NCBI GenBank assembly: GCA_946411385.1
Contig: CAMKDV010000007.1
Location: forward strand, 1 to 64,000
Reading direction: 5' to 3'
DNA from: an uncultured Bacteroidales bacterium
GTDB lineage: Bacteria; Bacteroidota; Bacteroidia; Bacteroidales; Paludibacteraceae
Length of the DNA stretch: 64,000 nt
In this document: positions 57,673 to 64,000 of the stretch, one piece after another
Numbering within the stretch: the stretch's first letter is position 1
Layout: each line of letters opens with the position of its first letter
The notes under the pieces: model-generated
Database searches by the model: none
Told to the model about the DNA's origin: nothing
Seen by the model: the letters and a program-made list of their open reading frames with translations, nothing else
Position numbers and translations under genes: made by a program

Positions 57673-59187
57673 ATGATAACATTCATTATTGCATTAATTG
57701 CGCTCGTAGCAGGCTATCTGCTATACGGAACATTCGTGGAGCGCATTTTCGGGATTGATCCTGACGCCAAGACTCCCGCTCTGACCAAGACGGACGGCGT
57801 GGACTTCGTGCCGATGTCAGGATGGAGGATCTTTCTTGTACAGTTCCTCAACATCGCCGGTCTGGGACCGATCTTCGGAGCAATCATGGGTATCTTTTTT
57901 GGTCCGGCAGCCTTCCTGTGGATCGTGTTCGGAACAATCTTCGCCGGTGGCGTGCACGATTACCTGAGTGGCATGTTGTCACTCCGCAAGGGTGGTGTGT
58001 CGCTGCCTGAGATCGTGGGTAGTGAATTAGGTTCGGGCGTACGCGTGTTCATGCGCGTGTTGTCTTTGGTGTTATTGTTACTGCTCACCACCACGTTCCT
58101 CTCCGGTCCTGCCACGCTGCTGCAAGGTCTGGCTCCGCTCAACACGCTGCCGTTCCAGGGCAGGATGCTTCCTATCGCCTGGGTGCTGATTATTTTTGCA
58201 TACTACGCGCTTGCCACCGTGCTGCCCGTGGACAAACTGATCGGCAGGTTCTACCCCATCTTTGGCGGCATGCTGCTATTCATGGGCGTAGGCATCATGA
58301 TTGTGATGCTGGGCTGGCACGGGCAGGAGATGCCTGAACTGGCAGACGGACTGTACAATCGCAAGGCAGATGGACTGCCCATCTTCCCTATGATGTTCGT
58401 GAGCATAGCATGTGGCGCTATCTCGGGCTTCCATGGCACGCAGTCGCCTATCATGTCGCGCTGCCTGACCAACGAACGTCAGGGACGGTGGATCTTCTAC
58501 GGCGCGATGGTGGCAGAAGGCATCCTGGCACTCATCTGGGCAGCCGCAGCCGGCACGTTCTTTGCTGACCCCGAAAACGGACTGTACGGCATCGACGGCT
58601 TGCAGGCTTTTGCCGCACAGCATAAGGGCGAAAACATTGCCGCGCTGGTGGTGGATACCGTTTCGCGCTCGTGGCTGGGCACGGTAGGCGGTATACTGGC
58701 TATCATCGGCGTGATAGCTGCGCCTATCACTTCAGGAGACACGGCTCTGCGTTCTGCCCGACTGATCGTGGCAGATTTTCTGCATATCGACCAGAAGCCC
58801 CGTCTCAACCGTCTGTACATAGCTTTGCCGCTGTTTGCTTGCGTGTTCGGAATGGTGTTTGTCAATTTTGATGTGGTATGGCGTTACTTCTCGTGGACGA
58901 ACCAGACCTTGGCGATGTTCACCCTGTGGGCTGGTACAGTCTGGCTCTACAAGAACGGTCACGAGCCATCAGCCGCCAGCCATCAGCCGTCAGGTATCAG
59001 ACGCTACGGCTACCTGATAGCCCTCATCCCTGCGCTATTCATGACGATGGTGAGCGTGAGCTACATCCTGATCGCGCCGGAAGGTTTCCATCTGCCCGTC
59101 GAGTTGCGCTGGATAGGCTATGCCGCTGCGGCTGTCGTGACATGCGTGCTGCTGGTACTGTTCGCACGCTGGGCAAAGAAGATGTGA
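57673..59187 (+). CDS. cstA: CstA-family carbon starvation protein (peptide/pyruvate transporter)
   Basis: The 504-residue inner-membrane protein has about 14 hydrophobic segments and CstA motifs: LNIAGLGPIFGAIMGIFFGP, FAGGVHDYLSGMLSLRKGG and SGFHGTQSPIMSRCL. CstA proteins take up pyruvate or peptides during carbon limitation; the exact substrate here is unknown. The ATG at 57673 begins the first membrane segment. The loop near residue 435 (EPSAASHQPSGIR) is encoded by a 13-bp CCATCAGCCG repeat and looks like an in-frame insertion. A long structured leader precedes the gene. Confidence 0.92.
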   Translation: MITFIIALIALVAGYLLYGTFVERIFGIDPDAKTPALTKTDGVDFVPMSGWRIFLVQFLNIAGLGPIFGAIMGIFFGPAAFLWIVFGTIFAGGVHDYLSGMLSLRKGGVSLPEIVGSELGSGVRVFMRVLSLVLLLLLTTTFLSGPATLLQGLAPLNTLPFQGRMLPIAWVLIIFAYYALATVLPVDKLIGRFYPIFGGMLLFMGVGIMIVMLGWHGQEMPELADGLYNRKADGLPIFPMMFVSIACGAISGFHGTQSPIMSRCLTNERQGRWIFYGAMVAEGILALIWAAAAGTFFADPENGLYGIDGLQAFAAQHKGENIAALVVDTVSRSWLGTVGGILAIIGVIAAPITSGDTALRSARLIVADFLHIDQKPRLNRLYIALPLFACVFGMVFVNFDVVWRYFSWTNQTLAMFTLWAGTVWLYKNGHEPSAASHQPSGIRRYGYLIALIPALFMTMVSVSYILIAPEGFHLPVELRWIGYAAAAVVTCVLLVLFARWAKKM

Positions 59188-59189
59188 TG

Positions 59190-59261
59190 ATGTATGGATG
59201 TATTGATGTATGAATGTATTGATGTATGAATGTATGAATGTATAAATGTATGGATGTATAA
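59190..59261 (+). repeat. Nine tandem 8-bp units (ATGTATNN) before pepD
   Basis: Nine consecutive octamers ATGTAT followed by GG, TG, GA or AA run from just after the cstA stop to 20 nt before the pepD start. Each unit contains an ATG, but the 8-bp period shifts frame every unit. Confidence 0.87.
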
Positions 59262-59281
59262 ACAAATAAAATCCTAATGAT

Positions 59282-60739
59282 ATGAAAAACTTACAGCCAT
59301 CGGGTGTTTGGCAGAACTTCGCCAAGATCACTCAAATTCCTCGTCCGTCGGGCAAGAAAGAGCAGATTTCGCAATTCCTTGTGGATTACGGCAAGAGTCT
59401 GGGACTCGAAACCATGACCGATGCCATCGGCAACGTGCTTATCCGCAAACCTGCTTCAGCAGGCTACGAAAGCCATCCGGGTGTCATTTTGCAAGCGCAC
59501 ATGGATATGGTGCCACAGAAGAACAGCGACAAAGTCTTTGATTTTGAGAAAGACCCTATCGAGGCATACGTTGAGGACAACGGCGAGTGGGTGACCGCCA
59601 ACGGCACGACGCTGGGTGCTGACAACGGCATAGGCGTAGCCACGGCTCTGGCTATCCTGGCCGACAAGAGCGTGGTGCATCCTCCATTGGAAGCTTTCTT
59701 CACCGTGGACGAAGAGACCGGCATGTACGGTGCTTTTGCATTGGAAGGCGGCTGGCTGCAGGGCAAGGTGCTGCTTAACCTTGACTCGGAGACCGAAGGC
59801 GAGCTGTACACCGGTTGTGCCGGAGGCGTGGATACGGAGGCCAAGTTCCGCTATGTGCCGGTGCCCGTTGAGGAAGGTGACATCGCAATCAAAGTGCGTC
59901 TGGCAGGCTGCAAGGGCGGACACTCGGGCTGTGATATCCATCTGCAGCGCGCCAATGCCAACAAGCTGCTGTTCCGCTTTCTCAAGGATGCCGTAGCCAA
60001 CTACGAGGCTCGTCTGGCTTATGTAGAAGGCGGATCGCTGCGTAACTCCATTCCGCGCGAAGCAGAAGCCATCATCACCATCCCCGCTGAGGGCTATGAC
60101 GACGTGATGAACCTGGTGGATGATTACGAGACGCTGTTCGTGACCGAATATCAGGGCATTGAAGATGCTATCAGCCTGACAGCAGAACAAGTAGAGTGCC
60201 CGAAGACGGAGATGCCCGAAGAGGTACAGGACTTCCTTATCCACGCCATCACCGTATGCCCGCACGGCGTATATCGGATGATGTCCGAAATGCCCGACAT
60301 CGTCGAGACATCCAACAACCTTGCCATGATCCAGATGAAGCAGCAGGGCGAAGAAGAGGTGGTCAGCGTATTCTGTCTGACACGCTCGGCGGTAGAGAGC
60401 CGCAAGAACGAACTGCGTGAGATGATCCAATCAGCTTTCTCGATGGCGGGAGCCGACGTGGAGTTCTCAGGCGACTATCCGGGATGGAAGCCCAACCTCA
60501 GCAGCCGCATCCTCAACACGATGAAGAACATTTACCGTCAGGAGTTTGCCGCTGATCCGCGTATCGTGATTATTCACGCAGGCTTGGAGTGCGGCATCAT
60601 CGGCAGAAACTATCCGGGCATGGATATGATCTCGTTCGGTCCTACCATCGAGCACCCGCATAGCCCCGACGAGCGCGTGAATATAGCTACCGTGCAGAAG
60701 TTCTACCACTTCGTTCTCGCCACGCTCAAGGCGCTCTGA
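59282..60739 (+). CDS. pepD: Aminoacyl-histidine dipeptidase (M20 family PepD)
   Basis: The 485-residue cytoplasmic metallopeptidase cleaves dipeptides such as carnosine. Zinc-binding motifs: ILQAHMDMVPQK (His-x-Asp), LGADNGIGVATAL (bridging Asp), FTVDEETGMYG (Glu pair), LNLDSETEGELYTG and the C-terminal SFGPTIEHPHSPDERV. KGGHSGCDIHLQRANANKL marks the lid domain. Downstream of cstA in the same direction, so peptide uptake and breakdown may be linked; this is inference from adjacency. Confidence 0.95.
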   Translation: MKNLQPSGVWQNFAKITQIPRPSGKKEQISQFLVDYGKSLGLETMTDAIGNVLIRKPASAGYESHPGVILQAHMDMVPQKNSDKVFDFEKDPIEAYVEDNGEWVTANGTTLGADNGIGVATALAILADKSVVHPPLEAFFTVDEETGMYGAFALEGGWLQGKVLLNLDSETEGELYTGCAGGVDTEAKFRYVPVPVEEGDIAIKVRLAGCKGGHSGCDIHLQRANANKLLFRFLKDAVANYEARLAYVEGGSLRNSIPREAEAIITIPAEGYDDVMNLVDDYETLFVTEYQGIEDAISLTAEQVECPKTEMPEEVQDFLIHAITVCPHGVYRMMSEMPDIVETSNNLAMIQMKQQGEEEVVSVFCLTRSAVESRKNELREMIQSAFSMAGADVEFSGDYPGWKPNLSSRILNTMKNIYRQEFAADPRIVIIHAGLECGIIGRNYPGMDMISFGPTIEHPHSPDERVNIATVQKFYHFVLATLKAL

Positions 60740-60835
60740 TAGCGGCCGTACAATTGCTCTGAGTTTCTCAATTTCAGGTTTCGTCACTACGTGCCGTGCT
60801 ACATCCGCCGGCAAGAAAGCAGGCAAGTAATGGAT

Positions 60836-60878
60836 ACAACAAACGCAGCTCACGTAATAAGTGAACTGCGTTTGTTGT
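60836..60878. terminator. Long hairpin terminator after pepD
   Basis: ACAACAAACGCAGCTCAC (60836-60853) pairs with GTGAACTGCGTTTGTTGT (60861-60878) with one mismatch and a 7-nt loop. It lies between convergent genes and can serve both. Confidence 0.75.
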
Positions 60879-60924
60879 ATTGAGAGGGATGGGCTCAGCG
60901 TATTGCCGGGCTTTGGCTCTCTGA

Positions 60925-61335
60925 TCAATCGTCGCGGCCTTCCGGCGTGATGATTTCGAGCGTTACCTGCTTCTTGTCACCGGTGGATACCTTCACGGAT
61001 ACCACACCGTTGCGGTGGTCATCGTTGTCGAAAGTGGCAAAGTGGAACGTCTCGGTATCTACAATCCCTGCCTCGCTCGGATCCAGATCTTCGGGCGATT
61101 TGAGGTCGAAATGTGCCACACCCTTGTTGTTGGTGGTCTGTATGTCCTTGGAATTGGTCTTATACAGGGTCGTCTCCACACCCATCTCGTTGTTGAAACG
61201 ATAGACCTGCACGCCTTTCTGCACTTGGCCGTCCTTCATCACGGTTACATCCACGGTGGCTTCGGTCTTGAACCCGATACAAGCGGTCATCAGCATGGCT
61301 ACCAAGGCCATAGTTAAAAACTTTATCTGTTTCAT
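60925..61335 (-). CDS. Small lipoprotein, function unknown
   Basis: The 136-residue protein has lipobox LMTAC (Cys19) and a mature beta-rich domain (ATVDVTVMKDGQVQKGVQVYRF) that resembles a carboxypeptidase-regulatory or Ig-like fold by its VxVxxxGxPVxGAxV-like pattern. I cannot name a family with confidence. It follows the other small lipoprotein gene after 25 nt in the same direction and is probably cotranscribed. Confidence 0.7.
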   Translation of the reverse strand: MKQIKFLTMALVAMLMTACIGFKTEATVDVTVMKDGQVQKGVQVYRFNNEMGVETTLYKTNSKDIQTTNNKGVAHFDLKSPEDLDPSEAGIVDTETFHFATFDNDDHRNGVVSVKVSTGDKKQVTLEIITPEGRDD

Positions 61336-61360
61336 TAGGATAGGAATCGTTTGGTGATGA

Positions 61361-61777
61361 TTACTTTACGCGGGTCAACTCCAACGGGAATACATTCATA
61401 CCGAAAGTGGAATCAGTGCCGGTGGTCATCTTGCCGTCAATAATGTCGTGAATGGTCAAGTGAGTCTTCTGTTCGTCATCGAGGTCCAACCATACGTCCT
61501 TGGCATCAATGCAATGCCATGCGAGGATGTTTACAGTAACTGTTTCTTTTTCGAACACAGCAGTAATCTTGGTCTCTGTGAACGTAATGGTTGCCAGATC
61601 ACCTTCACCACCGATGAGAGAATACGTGCGACCTTGCCATGGACCCTGCAGAGCTTCGGCTTTTATCAGGGCAATTCGTGCCTCGTTAGGATCAGCCGGA
61701 GTGTTCTGTTTGCAACCCGTAAAGGTCAATGCAGCTACTGCCATAAGCATGGCTGCGAAAAGAAAGAATTTCTTCAT
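61361..61777 (-). CDS. Small lipoprotein, function unknown
   Basis: The 138-residue protein has lipobox TFTGC (Cys22) and a mature part with LQGPWQGRTYSL and successive beta strands (ATITFTETKITAVFE, VTVNILAWHCIDAKDVWLDL) as in small lipocalin-like or META-like lipoproteins; no exact family is claimed. Base composition is more AT-rich than its neighbours. The promoter at 61833-61864 drives this gene and probably the next lipoprotein. Confidence 0.7.
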   Translation of the reverse strand: MKKFFLFAAMLMAVAALTFTGCKQNTPADPNEARIALIKAEALQGPWQGRTYSLIGGEGDLATITFTETKITAVFEKETVTVNILAWHCIDAKDVWLDLDDEQKTHLTIHDIIDGKMTTGTDSTFGMNVFPLELTRVK

Positions 61778-61832
61778 AATGATTGTTAGTTAATTTATTG
61801 TTGTTGTAATGTGTCTTGTCACAAACCGGATG

Positions 61833-61864
61833 CAAAGTTACAAATATTTATGGATATTTGCAAA
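61833..61864 (-). promoter_or_regulatory. Promoter of the two small lipoproteins
   Basis: Exact TTTG (61864-61861), 20 nt, TAACTTTG (61840-61833) on the minus strand. Confidence 0.86.
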
Positions 61865-61963
61865 TAATGAGAATAAAAATCTCATGTTTTTATTCGTTTT
61901 GCATGATTTTCTTTGCATTTGACGGCAGAAGTCATATTCCGTCGCGTGCATCCGGCGTGAGGT

Positions 61964-62734
61964 TCAGAGATTCCGGAGCATGTCGGATAGGCACATCTTC
62001 CATATCTGCCAGTTATGGGAGCCGGGCATGACGATCAGCGTGTGAGGATAGCCGGCTTTGAGCATCCGGCGGTGAAAACGATGGCCGTTGGGATAGAAGA
62101 TATCCACGTTGCCCACATAGATAAAATAGGTCTGGGTTGAATCGTCAGGCAGTTGGTCTTTGTGTAGCACAGGCGAGAATAGTCCCACGGTACGTAGGCG
62201 GTCAGGACGCAGGTTAGCCGTGTTGGCTGCTATGCGTCCGCCGTCACTTAGTCCGGCAATGGCGCACGATGAGACGGAGTAGGTACTGTCGATCATGTCT
62301 ATCAGATCGCTCAGTGCCTGCTCCACTTCATGTTCATGGCTGAGCTTGGGATAACGGACGAGGCATTTCCACAGATGACCATGTTCTACAGGCCGCTCGC
62401 GAAAAGGCCATCGGTTGCAATCGGGCATGACCAGGATAGTGGGCGGACATAATCCCGCAGCTATCAGGCTCTCCAGCGTGTCAATGGCGTGTCCTTTGTC
62501 CATCCACGACCCTTCGTAGCCGTTGATGCCATGCAGCAGGTACAGCACAGGCAACGGCACCGTACAGGTGTCGTACGCTGCAGGCAGGTAGATATCCACG
62601 TGGCGGAAGATCTGCTCCTGTCGGCTGAACCATGCCGCATGAACGAGGTGTGGCGATGGAACGAGCGTATCAGACGGCAGAGCGCTTATGGGCAGGCAGC
62701 ACAGTAGCGCGAGCAGCAGGGCTGTTGGTCTCAT
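61964..62734 (-). CDS. Secreted esterase (Esterase D-like alpha/beta hydrolase)
   Basis: The 256-residue protein has a signal peptide (MRPTALLLALLCCLPISALP) and an esterase-D-type fold: VDIYLPAAYDT, VLYLLHGINGYEGSW, the nucleophile in CAIAGLSDGGRIAAN (GxSxG), and the His in VMPGSHNWQIWK. The substrate may be a feruloyl or other acyl ester on carbohydrate; this is family-based inference. The first 22 codons overlap the 3' end of the GT4 gene in another frame. Confidence 0.85.
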   Translation of the reverse strand: MRPTALLLALLCCLPISALPSDTLVPSPHLVHAAWFSRQEQIFRHVDIYLPAAYDTCTVPLPVLYLLHGINGYEGSWMDKGHAIDTLESLIAAGLCPPTILVMPDCNRWPFRERPVEHGHLWKCLVRYPKLSHEHEVEQALSDLIDMIDSTYSVSSCAIAGLSDGGRIAANTANLRPDRLRTVGLFSPVLHKDQLPDDSTQTYFIYVGNVDIFYPNGHRFHRRMLKAGYPHTLIVMPGSHNWQIWKMCLSDMLRNL

Positions 62735-63947
62735 GACGGTTGTGGGTATTGTTACGCGCCTCGACTATCTCCTGGCGGAGCATCAGTTCGAACAGCCTGA
62801 CAGAACGGCTCAGACTGTAGCGATGCGCCGCTTCTGTATAACGCTGCTCCATCTCGGCTTTCTGCTCGGGATGTTCAATCCAATAGTCGATAGCCCGAGC
62901 CAGGTCTTGCGGGTTGCCTGCCTCAAACAGGCTGCGGTCGTCCAGAGCGAACTGCGGTGTGGCGCTCACAGGCGAATTGGCGATGACAGGCACCAGTCCC
63001 GTGGCAAACGCTTCGATGCATGAGATGGCTTCTATCTCCATATCCGAGGCATGGATATACAGGTCGGTGGTGAGCAGTTCACTGATGAGCTGTTCGCGGT
63101 TGAGGTAAACGAAACGCGGTGCGTGCTTCAGATCTTTGCTCATGCGCACGTAGCGCTCATATTCCGGTCCGCGCCCGGCAAAGACGAGTTGTATGCGGTC
63201 GGCATAGCGGCTGTAGCGCATAGCGCGGATGATGACGTCCTGACGCTTCTCGCGGCTCAACCGGCCGATCATCATGATCTTGATAAGACCGTCCGTTGGA
63301 CTGTTAGAAGTTAGAACGCTATCGCTGTTAGACCGGCTACGCCTGTTAGATTGCTTTAGCTCTCCGGCTTGAAGAAACTCGTCGTGTATGCCGTTGGATA
63401 TGACATGCATGCGCGAGAGGTAGCCATGCTTGCGCAGCTCCTCGGCAATGAATTGTGAGGGAGTATGAATGTGTCGTATGCGGTTGTAGGTAAAATGGCG
63501 AAACAGGCGGTAAATAAGGTCGTTGAACGGCTTGAACTTTCCCATCCCGAAGGATGAGGAGATGTTCTCCGGCTGCACATGGAATGCGGCTGTCACGGGC
63601 TTGCCGGTCAGTTCGCAATAGTCGATCACCGCGTTGGACAGGAAGAACGGCGTGTACACGTGTACCACATCCGCCCAGTTGCACGCCTGACGGATAAGCT
63701 GACGGTCGGCATTGGCGTAGAAGAAATCGTGCTTCTCGCACAGGAACTGAAAAACAGGAAAATGGAAGATGCCTGTGCAGAAATCATCATCTGCCAATTG
63801 TTGATCCTCGGCGGTCTTGGGCTTGTCGCCACAAAGGATGCGTACACGATGTCCGCGGCGACGCAACTCACCGGCAAAGCGCTGGGCGGAGATACTGGTT
63901 CCGTTATTCGACGTATAGAACGTGTCGATTACAAATAGGATTTTCAT
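62670..63947 (-). CDS. GT4 family glycosyltransferase
   Basis: The 425-residue protein has the GT-B layout: LFVIDTFYTSNNGTSISAQRFAGEL for the acceptor side, then MMIGRLSREKRQDVIIRAM and EIEAISCIEAFATGLVPVIA (the E-x7-E donor motif) in the C-terminal half. It resembles enzymes adding sugars to membrane diacylglycerol or surface glycans. Between the domains, NRRSRSNSDSVLTSNSPTD is encoded by a TCTAACAG repeat and is not part of the family. The last 20 or so residues extend past the fold and overlap the esterase start. The promoter is not visible before the window edge. Confidence 0.88.
   Translation of the reverse strand: MKILFVIDTFYTSNNGTSISAQRFAGELRRRGHRVRILCGDKPKTAEDQQLADDDFCTGIFHFPVFQFLCEKHDFFYANADRQLIRQACNWADVVHVYTPFFLSNAVIDYCELTGKPVTAAFHVQPENISSSFGMGKFKPFNDLIYRLFRHFTYNRIRHIHTPSQFIAEELRKHGYLSRMHVISNGIHDEFLQAGELKQSNRRSRSNSDSVLTSNSPTDGLIKIMMIGRLSREKRQDVIIRAMRYSRYADRIQLVFAGRGPEYERYVRMSKDLKHAPRFVYLNREQLISELLTTDLYIHASDMEIEAISCIEAFATGLVPVIANSPVSATPQFALDDRSLFEAGNPQDLARAIDYWIEHPEQKAEMEQRYTEAAHRYSLSRSVRLFELMLRQEIVEARNNTHNRHETNSPAARATVLPAHKRSAV
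63301..63360 (-). repeat. Intragenic TCTAACAG repeat in the GT4 gene
   Basis: On the minus strand TCTAACAG occurs at 63350-63343, 63332-63325 and 63308-63301, with GGCGTAGCC and GCGATAGCG words between. The order TCTAACAGGC..AGCCGGTCTAACAGCG.TAGCG matches the repeat at 21546-21590 in the S41 gene. Confidence 0.8.
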
Positions 63948-64000
63948 AATTCCAAAGCAATAATTTGTTTTTGTCGGGTGTGTCGGTCAATAGCCTGCCG
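63948..64000. other. Right-edge sequence upstream of the GT4 gene
   Basis: These 53 nt hold no gene and no convincing promoter; the GT4 promoter or an upstream operon partner probably lies beyond the window. Confidence 0.5.

Noticed and set aside
57673..59187. Sodium:alanine (AGCS) symporter as identity of the transporter
   Set aside because: The motifs GGVHDYLSGMLSLRKGG and SGFHGTQSPIMSRCL are those of CstA, and the protein is too long with too many segments for AGCS.
63948..64000. Promoter for the GT4 gene from CAAAGCAATA near 63954
   Set aside because: The box does not fit TAnnTTTG (CAAAGCAA in reverse gives TTGCTTTG) and no TTTG box lies at the expected 20-nt distance.

Overview
The window looks like a chromosomal segment of a member of the order Bacteroidales. 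The strongest sign is the promoter type: twenty sites match the Bacteroidetes primary-sigma form (TTTG-like box, 20 nt, TAnnTTTG), and almost no gene has a Shine-Dalgarno sequence. The gene content agrees: PorX, a GldB-like lipoprotein, DUF4421, DUF3667, DUF1460 and WbqC-like proteins, a long-form signal peptidase I, and an IspG carrying part of the extra domain typical of this phylum. The family within Bacteroidales cannot be fixed from this sequence. No phage, integrase, transposase or CRISPR array was seen; the content is mostly core housekeeping and envelope genes.

Layout. 0-0.5 kb: the 5' end of a leftward 16S rRNA gene with a long leader carrying a 37-bp tandem repeat, then its promoter. 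0.6-4.5 kb: a leftward pair of GT8 glycosyltransferases and a rightward radical-SAM/glycosyltransferase pair. 4.5-13.5 kb: a rightward run of transketolase, large MscS channel, LeuRS and an exported arginine-deiminase-family lipoprotein. 13.5-18.4 kb: tRNA-Lys, ispG, then leftward rsmI, a coiled-coil protein and a POT peptide transporter. 18.4-25.6 kb: a rightward block of exported and membrane proteins (DUF4421, DUF3667, beta-barrel, S41 protease, small secreted protein, lipase-like hydrolase, L,D-transpeptidase). 25.6-29.4 kb: leftward dapB, lepB, wbqC-like, ilvE. 29.4-30.2 kb: an unusual non-coding region. 30.2-35.6 kb: yicC, an orphan FecCD permease, secA. 35.6-43.5 kb: leftward pta, ackA, GH13 enzyme, UbiA prenyltransferase, lolD-like ATPase, gldB-like, sufS. 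43.6-48.9 kb: a LysM outer-membrane protein followed directly by tRNA-Met, then leftward queF, queC, clpP, clpX and tRNA-Glu/rpsT. 49-56.9 kb: a small barrel protein, then leftward rluD, porX, EEP, M13 peptidase, Dabb and DUF1460. 57-57.4 kb: tRNA-Val and tRNA-Asp. 57.5-64 kb: cstA, pepD, two small lipoproteins, an esterase and a GT4 glycosyltransferase.

The most unusual signals are non-coding. (1) A two-hairpin element is present three times, each time on the 5' side of leftward tRNA genes. Its stems differ in sequence but keep pairing, and hairpin spacing is 24-25 nt in every copy. (2) The stable-RNA promoters share a -7 box variant and a GC-rich start region not seen at protein-gene promoters. 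(3) Tandem tracts of 7- or 8-bp units fill whole intergenic gaps, and related short-word repeats appear in-frame inside genes. Two unrelated genes share the same octamer in 3-4 copies. (4) A promoter plus a 24-codon ORF lies between 12-bp inverted repeats, a layout resembling invertible promoters. (5) The rRNA leader has tandem hairpins with GAAA loops.
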